12,086 bases of DNA, taken from the NCBI GenBank assembly GCA_029861795.1, contig JAOTYS010000098.1, positions 1 to 12,086 on the forward strand, written 5' to 3'. Below the pieces are notes generated by a model. It was not told the DNA's origin. It saw only the letters and a list, made by a program, of their open reading frames with translations, and did no database searches. Each line of letters begins with the position of its first letter. The first letter of the stretch is position 1. Shown in pieces: positions 7,740 to 12,086 of this stretch. This DNA is from Gammaproteobacteria bacterium. Its GTDB lineage: Bacteria > Pseudomonadota > Gammaproteobacteria > Arenicellales > JAOTYS01. A program made the translations under genes and the position numbers.

Positions 7740-8483
7740 TTAGCCCGAAACCTGGTTGCCTGGCGTTTCAAGAATTCGCTTTGCAAACGCAGGATAAACT
7801 TCACTGATCGCAGCTCCAACCGGCCCTCGAATCAACGCCAATGATTCAGTGTCAGGCTCCGGTGTCTCGGCAACATTATCAGGCGTGTCAAATTCGAATC
7901 CAGTGTTGTCTCGAACTTCTTGCAGAGTATGTCCGGGGTGGACACTGGATAGCCGAAATCGAGATTGACTGAAACGAAACACGCAACGTTCAGTGACAAG
8001 GGCGTATGGACCTCCAGGACGATAAACGTTAGCCGAAGACACACCGGCCGCACTCACGAAGTCCACTTTTGGTACCAACACGCGTCGAGTGTGTGATGTC
8101 GTGAATAGAATAACCCGAGGAATCAAAAGATATAGATAGGCAGATCCGAATGACCCTGGGAATCGGACCTTACTTTTCGGATACCCATTAACACCAACAA
8201 GATTGATGTTAGCTGAGCCATCGATCTGCGCGCCACCGAGAAAAAAAGCATCTATTCGACCCTGTGCGGCACAGTCGAACAACTCACGCGAGCCATCGGT
8301 GAAAAAGTTGTTGGTCTCGCTGCCCAGTATCGAAACCCGCAACTTGTCCCGAGCGCGCTCACTTGCAAGCAGTGCGGCCGCCCCTGGGATCGGTGATGAC
8401 GCACCCACAGCCACATGCCGTACGCCTTTTAACATATGGGCGATGGTCGTGATCAACAGCTCTTCCGGGCAATATTGGGTCAC
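7740..8483 (-). CDS. CoA-transferase family I, subunit beta
   Basis: This 247-residue protein is a beta subunit of a family I CoA-transferase (GctB/AtoA/IpdB type). It would move CoA between a carboxylic acid and an acyl-CoA in the cytoplasm. It has the usual SVHPGHTLQEVRDNTGFEF motif near 178-196, GGAQIDGSANIN (98-109) and a PGSFGSA segment (129-135). In the active-site strand SILGSETNN (51-59), Glu56 is a candidate for the catalytic glutamate that forms the acyl-CoA thioester; it sits about where that residue is known in glutaconate CoA-transferase, but I could not align it. The start is GTG, and GTGA (8480-8483) overlaps the alpha stop, so translation is coupled. The substrate cannot be told from sequence; acetoacetate, glutaconate or a steroid-ring product are all handled by relatives. 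The gene converges on the PII-like gene. Confidence 0.85.
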   Translation of the reverse strand: MTQYCPEELLITTIAHMLKGVRHVAVGASSPIPGAAALLASERARDKLRVSILGSETNNFFTDGSRELFDCAAQGRIDAFFLGGAQIDGSANINLVGVNGYPKSKVRFPGSFGSAYLYLLIPRVILFTTSHTRRVLVPKVDFVSAAGVSSANVYRPGGPYALVTERCVFRFSQSRFRLSSVHPGHTLQEVRDNTGFEFDTPDNVAETPEPDTESLALIRGPVGAAISEVYPAFAKRILETPGNQVSG

Positions 8484-9316
8484 GTTCCGGTATGTGCTGC
8501 CCCAACATATCGATTTAGGTATTCTGAGAATCCCTCTTCAGTGGCCGCCATTTCAACATACTGTGCGAGATGTGCTTGGTCGGTCGAGTAATGACCTCGC
8601 AATCCTAGCGGCCATGCGCCGTGTTCCACTTCGGCAAGCGACGTCACATACAGCGCTGGGATTGTCCCTGCAGCCATTTTGTCATCTGCGAGCAGGTTGT
8701 CTTGTGTCAGAGACTCGACGGTCACCAAGGTCATCTTGGCCGCATGAGCCATGGACATGAGTTCCCGCCGCACCCCGATCCACACGTTACCGGTTCGATC
8801 AGCAAAGGGGGCATGAAATAGCGCAACATCGGGTCGAATGGCCGGGAACAGCATGATGGGATCATCATCCTCAGCGTAAGGGTTGCCGATGACTTTCCAA
8901 TCATCGCGGTGGCTCACCAGATCAGAACCGATGACTCCCCTCAATGGCATAAACGGCACGCCCTTTTCCGCAGCCAGCAACCCTGCATGAATTGCGGGGC
9001 AAGTGGAATCCTTAATGGCGACCGCACCTGACGTTACTGCTGCCGAAAATCGCGGCGCCAAACCGTGCTCACCCAAACTTACTGCACTGGTCTCAATGGT
9101 TGAGACACAACCCGCGCCGATTAACAAATCGGCCTGCAACCCCGTTTGCGGCACTCCAATTAAATGCAAGTCCCGCACCCCACGTCTTATCAATGCGTAC
9201 GTCGCCGCCATGGCGCAGCCCGAGTAGTCAGCGGGGACAGCTACCTGCATCCCATCGCCGACGTGCGACACCAACTCTTCAAGCGAGACAAACAATGGGT
9301 CGATCAGTTGATTCAA
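8480..9316 (-). CDS. CoA-transferase family I, subunit alpha
   Basis: This 278-residue protein is the alpha partner of the beta subunit (GctA/AtoD/IpdA type). It opens with SLEELVSHVGDGMQVAVPAD (11-30), the family's usual glycine-rich start, and continues with VGNPYAEDD-type segments (143-151) and a late FADRTGNVWIG (171-181) motif. The start is TTG at 9316: an in-frame TAG at 9320-9322 lies just upstream, so only TTG or the next ATT could be used, and no Shine-Dalgarno is visible. Starting at the internal ATG (Met23) would cut into the conserved N-terminus. From memory, the region aligning with the catalytic Glu105 of mycobacterial IpdA has no glutamate here, which argues against an IpdAB-like ring hydrolase and for a true transferase; this needs an alignment. 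It is transcribed with beta. Confidence 0.8.
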   Translation of the reverse strand: MNQLIDPLFVSLEELVSHVGDGMQVAVPADYSGCAMAATYALIRRGVRDLHLIGVPQTGLQADLLIGAGCVSTIETSAVSLGEHGLAPRFSAAVTSGAVAIKDSTCPAIHAGLLAAEKGVPFMPLRGVIGSDLVSHRDDWKVIGNPYAEDDDPIMLFPAIRPDVALFHAPFADRTGNVWIGVRRELMSMAHAAKMTLVTVESLTQDNLLADDKMAAGTIPALYVTSLAEVEHGAWPLGLRGHYSTDQAHLAQYVEMAATEEGFSEYLNRYVGAAHTGT

Positions 9317-9728
9317 AATCTAGCCGAGTCCAGACATGATGAGGGCTAAGAAGTATTATATCTTCGGCTTGACGTCTTATTGAATGCCTTAGTGGGCAGA
9401 ATTCAATCTGCCTAGCGACGCAATAAGGATACAGACAACATCAAGCATCACATGTTCTGCGCGATGCCATCGCTCTCGACCCTGCCGGGGGCCGCGAACA
9501 CTCAGGGAATAAAAGCGATATAGTTCTTGGATTATCGCAACAAAAGAGTTACGGCTGGAGTTGGCGTTCGAATTCTATCGGCCGAGAGGCATATTTCGCC
9601 TTCGACAAAACGACGCTTTTTTGCAAACCTCCGCTCCGTTACGGCTTCTGACTACACCAACGGTAAAGGCATGCTGGCCCGCCTCATGGGGCATCCCATG
9701 GCGAAAGGAAAAGTCTCCGAAAGTTCCT
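9317..9728. other. intergenic region with small hairpins, no convincing gene
   Basis: This 412-base spacer lies between two minus-strand genes and should hold the promoter of the CoA-transferase operon and the terminator of the substrate-binding gene. I find two short perfect hairpins: GGCAGA-6-TCTGCC (9395-9412) and CATGGG-4-CCCATG (9685-9700). Neither has a T run. Overlapping ORFs of 62-84 codons occur around 9527-9781 on both strands, but none has a ribosome site or a recognisable protein pattern, and the plus-strand ones run into the end of the neighbouring gene. Confidence 0.5.
9685..9700 (-). terminator. possible transcription-end hairpin of the substrate-binding gene
   Basis: CATGGG (9685-9690), GCAT, CCCATG (9695-9700) form a 6-bp stem and 4-base loop starting 28 bases beyond the stop codon of the minus-strand gene at 9729. 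There is no poly-U tract after it, so it is not a textbook intrinsic terminator. Confidence 0.25.
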
Positions 9729-10889
9729 CTAGTTGGATCTTGCGATGTGCGAAAAGATCTCATCGGCGGCTCCTAGGATAACGATAGGAGGATCGAAGCC
9801 GATGGCCTCAGCTGTCTTCAGATTTATTGCAATCTTAGGAGGCTCCTCAAACAACTGATTCAGATCATTTGGCCTTGCACCATTGAATACCTTGGCAAAA
9901 GTCTCAGCATGAAACTCCCCCACATACTTAAACCCAGCCTGCGATAAACTTACCAAAAATCCAAGCTTCACTTCTTCTGATCCCGACTGCGAAAACGTCG
10001 GAATTTGATACTCGTTAGCCGCCTTCACCAACTCAGGTATGCTCTTCATCGTGACCCCTTGTTGAACCGTCACATAAATAGCATCCACCTTCTGCGCTAA
10101 CTCATGAAAACAATCTACAACACTCTGCTCCGCTTCACCCGTGTCCGGAATGTCCGTCTTGGTATAACAACGCACAATCTCAAAGCCTCGCTCCTGCGCC
10201 ATCTCCTCAATTAAATCAATCGCTGCGTAGCTCCTCCCGTTCACACTGTCCTCATACGCTACCCCTAACTTCTTAAATCCAATAATCTCATGAAAAACCC
10301 GTATCTGCCTCTCATATCGACCTGGATCTACCGTGGCATGCACATGATCAAACCCAGAATCCTCAACACTCTCAATAATCCCCGATGACAACGGATCACT
10401 CGCCGATAAAACCATCGTCGGGGTATCATGCTTGTCGTTCGCTAAATCCTGACCAGCCTTCGTCCCCATCGCAATCAGTAAATCAATATCCTTGTTCTCA
10501 TTTAAACGATTCACAATCTCATCAGATATCTTTTTGCTCTGATCATCATCCCAGTTCGCCGTGTAATGCGCATCCTTAACAAACTCAATGTACTCACTTT
10601 CTGCATTCCCTGATAACCAATTCCATAACTCCGCAGTCTGCTCCCCCTGTTGCTCCGGTATCTCCTTCATCTCAATCCAACCAAGCTTCATCAAACCATG
10701 AATCGTCTCAATAAACGTCTTCTGATAATCTATATACTCTCCACCCTCGTAATAACCAATTCGCCATTTCTCACCATGGTTCGTCTGAGGCTCTACTCTA
10801 AATTCCCCTTTATCCCCAGCTACAGCAGCCGCCACAGCTAAAAACATGCCCGCAACAACTATCCCTATCACTCGATTTAATATTCTCAT
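9729..10889 (-). CDS. periplasmic substrate-binding protein, ABC_sub_bind type (orphan)
   Basis: This 386-residue protein resembles the ABC transporter substrate-binding family PF04392. A signal peptide (basic MRILNR, hydrophobic core, cleavage after AVA, residue 24) directs it to the periplasm. The first lobe has WRIGYYEGGEYIDYQ (42-56) and IDLLIAMGTKAGQDLAN; the second has FKKLGVAYEDSVNGRSYAA and VDAIYVTVQQGV, followed by FSQSGSEEVKLGFLVSLSQAGF near the binding cleft. Such proteins usually deliver a small ligand to an ABC importer, but no permease or ATPase gene is in the window, and orphan members can serve as sensors. GGAGG (10898-10902) precedes the ATG by eight bases. The coding strand is notably purine-rich (60 bases at 10501-10560 have 17 C and 6 G on the plus strand), unlike the CoA-transferase genes, which hints at a different history. 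The ligand is unknown. Confidence 0.8.
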   Translation of the reverse strand: MRILNRVIGIVVAGMFLAVAAAVAGDKGEFRVEPQTNHGEKWRIGYYEGGEYIDYQKTFIETIHGLMKLGWIEMKEIPEQQGEQTAELWNWLSGNAESEYIEFVKDAHYTANWDDDQSKKISDEIVNRLNENKDIDLLIAMGTKAGQDLANDKHDTPTMVLSASDPLSSGIIESVEDSGFDHVHATVDPGRYERQIRVFHEIIGFKKLGVAYEDSVNGRSYAAIDLIEEMAQERGFEIVRCYTKTDIPDTGEAEQSVVDCFHELAQKVDAIYVTVQQGVTMKSIPELVKAANEYQIPTFSQSGSEEVKLGFLVSLSQAGFKYVGEFHAETFAKVFNGARPNDLNQLFEEPPKIAINLKTAEAIGFDPPIVILGAADEIFSHIARSN

Positions 10890-10912
10890 CTATCTAGCCT
10901 CCGACCACCGAC

Positions 10913-11041
10913 TTAACGATTTGCCGCCTGATAATGCTCATAACCCCTTAGTATAGATTCAAATTTGCGGACTGCTAGGTACATCGATAGAGCGCCACTA
11001 CCAAGTGATATCGCCCGAAAGGCATCTAAATACCTCCCCAT
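10913..11041 (-). CDS. doubtful small ORF, 42 codons
   Basis: An ATG at 11041 opens 42 codons (MGRYLDAFRAISL to HYQAANR) in the space between the unrecognised gene ending at 11052 and the substrate-binding gene starting at 10889. The peptide is mildly amphipathic and basic, with no family I know. No Shine-Dalgarno precedes the ATG, but the stop lies only 23 bases before the next gene and the spacing suits an operon. The frame extends upstream to 11182 inside the neighbouring gene, which weakens the case. It may be a real small protein or chance. Confidence 0.25.
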   Translation of the reverse strand: MGRYLDAFRAISLGSGALSMYLAVRKFESILRGYEHYQAANR

Positions 11042-11051
11042 TGTTTGTGGT

Positions 11052-12086
11052 TCATTTGATAACAATCTGATCCCGTAGGATCCCATTGCATACTTCAGCA
11101 AGCTGTCTCTTCCAGTCATTGGGCGCAATGCTGGCCAGGCCGAGTTCAGTGATGGTTTCGAATAGGGACGCGATGTGGGCATCGCGAACAGTCAGTGACC
11201 GAATAAGTCGAAGCTCCTCAGTTGTAAGACCGCCACTAGCGATAATTTCGAGCGGCCCGGCGGGCACTAGGTGTTCCCGATCGATGCGCCGCATGACGGC
11301 CTGCATTCCGCCAAGGTAAGCTCTGGTGTGAACTTTTGTTACGCAATCGGCGGCATGCCGATAGTTGTAGAACCTCCTCAGCGCCCTCACCACACCGTCC
11401 TGAATTGCTGGGAGGTACTCGGCCTGATAATAGCCGCCCAGACACGTTACGCCTCGTGCGAAGGAAAGCGTCAAGAATGAGGTGAACAGTGATGGGATCA
11501 GTCTCTTTGCGCGTAATCCTTGCAGCACAGAATGTGAGTTGAAGGGCCATTCAAAACGATGACCTTTGTCGTCGATCCCTTGAAGCACATCCCCTGCCGT
11601 ATCGCTGGTGGTCAGATAGAGTGGAACCTTCCTAAGCGCATTGCTTATTCCCCAAAAAAATACCGTACCTCCGCGATTCGAATCCTTACATTGCCCGCCA
11701 GGCGCGGAATCCATCAACAGACGCTCAGCAAGCTTTTTTGTTTCCCAGCATACTCGGGCTCCATCCAATTCCGTCAGAATACACCGTCTTAATTCGGGAT
11801 CGAACATGACAGAACCCGCGAGACTACCGGGATTAACCAAATCCTTCTCCAACAGTTTTGAAACAATCTTTTCCAGCTCCAAATAAGCTACATCGGGAAT
11901 AGCTTCGTGATTCGCAAGAAGTCTTTTCCAGATGCGATGATTTATTGCCACAGACTGATCTGAGTAAGTTCGAAGATCAGTCACCTCAGGCGCAGAGTAA
12001 TCCTCCATCAGAATGCGCTCGATCACCGCAAGCGATGATTCGGAAAATTCCCCCTGAGCCACCATCTTGATAAACCGCTGTTGCGC
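11052..12086 (-). CDS. unrecognised protein, N-terminus cut by the window edge
   Basis: The frame has an ATG at 12065, giving 337 residues, but stays open to the right edge (AQQRFIK before that Met), and no ribosome site can be judged, so the true start may lie outside. I do not recognise the family. There is no signal peptide or membrane segment at the visible start; it looks like a soluble cytosolic protein, largely helical in its first 120 residues. The middle holds a distinctive stretch: FFWGISNALRKVPLYLT (136-152), HSVLQGLRAKRLIPSLF (178-194), then RGVTCLGGYYQAEYLP (204-219), which reads like a conserved enzyme core. It is followed by the doubtful small ORF and the substrate-binding gene on the same strand, which may form one operon. 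Any function would be a guess. Confidence 0.6.
   Translation of the reverse strand, partial: AQQRFIKMVAQGEFSESSLAVIERILMEDYSAPEVTDLRTYSDQSVAINHRIWKRLLANHEAIPDVAYLELEKIVSKLLEKDLVNPGSLAGSVMFDPELRRCILTELDGARVCWETKKLAERLLMDSAPGGQCKDSNRGGTVFFWGISNALRKVPLYLTTSDTAGDVLQGIDDKGHRFEWPFNSHSVLQGLRAKRLIPSLFTSFLTLSFARGVTCLGGYYQAEYLPAIQDGVVRALRRFYNYRHAADCVTKVHTRAYLGGMQAVMRRIDREHLVPAGPLEIIASGGLTTEELRLIRSLTVRDAHIASLFETITELGLASIAPNDWKRQLAEVCNGILRDQIVIK

Noticed and set aside
9527..9781. Overlapping 84-, 71- and 62-codon ORFs on both strands
   Set aside because: They have no Shine-Dalgarno and no recognisable protein, and two overlap the end of the substrate-binding gene in antisense.

Overview
The window looks like chromosomal DNA of a Gram-negative bacterium, most likely a gammaproteobacterium of environmental or marine type. 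It encodes an outer-membrane beta-barrel with a C-terminal phenylalanine, Sec-exported periplasmic proteins, a PII-type regulator and a family I CoA-transferase. The short palindromic repeats at the left edge resemble those found around REP-associated transposases. No rRNA, tRNA, CRISPR array or intact mobile element was found. The taxonomic placement is inference from gene style only.

Left part (1-4757). After a pair of REP-like repeats come two minus-strand genes that probably form one transcription unit. Upstream is a 1146-residue exported protein that joins a FecR domain, a TPR solenoid and a TonB-receptor-type barrel in one chain. Downstream of it is a 320-residue secreted protein with 14 cysteines and no family I recognise. 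The first gene is preceded by a strong Shine-Dalgarno sequence and a compound inverted repeat. Together they suggest an envelope uptake, sensing or surface-display system.

Middle part (4758-7694). Nearly 1 kb of AT-rich non-coding DNA holds a perfect 18-bp tandem duplication, small inverted repeats, a possible insertion-sequence relic and one TATAAT box. It is followed on the plus strand by a two-gene unit: a DUF1538 membrane protein built of two homologous halves, and a small PII-superfamily protein with altered T-loop and B-loop. The arrangement recalls AmtB-GlnK and SbtA-SbtB, so a transporter gated by a PII-like protein is the natural hypothesis. I know of no established substrate.

Right part (7740-12086). 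Converging on that unit is a minus-strand CoA-transferase pair, alpha then beta, with overlapping GTGA stop/start and a non-ATG (TTG) start for alpha. After about 410 bp of non-coding DNA come an orphan periplasmic substrate-binding protein of the ABC_sub_bind type, a doubtful 42-codon ORF, and an unrecognised gene running off the right edge. These last three are co-oriented and closely spaced and may be one operon.
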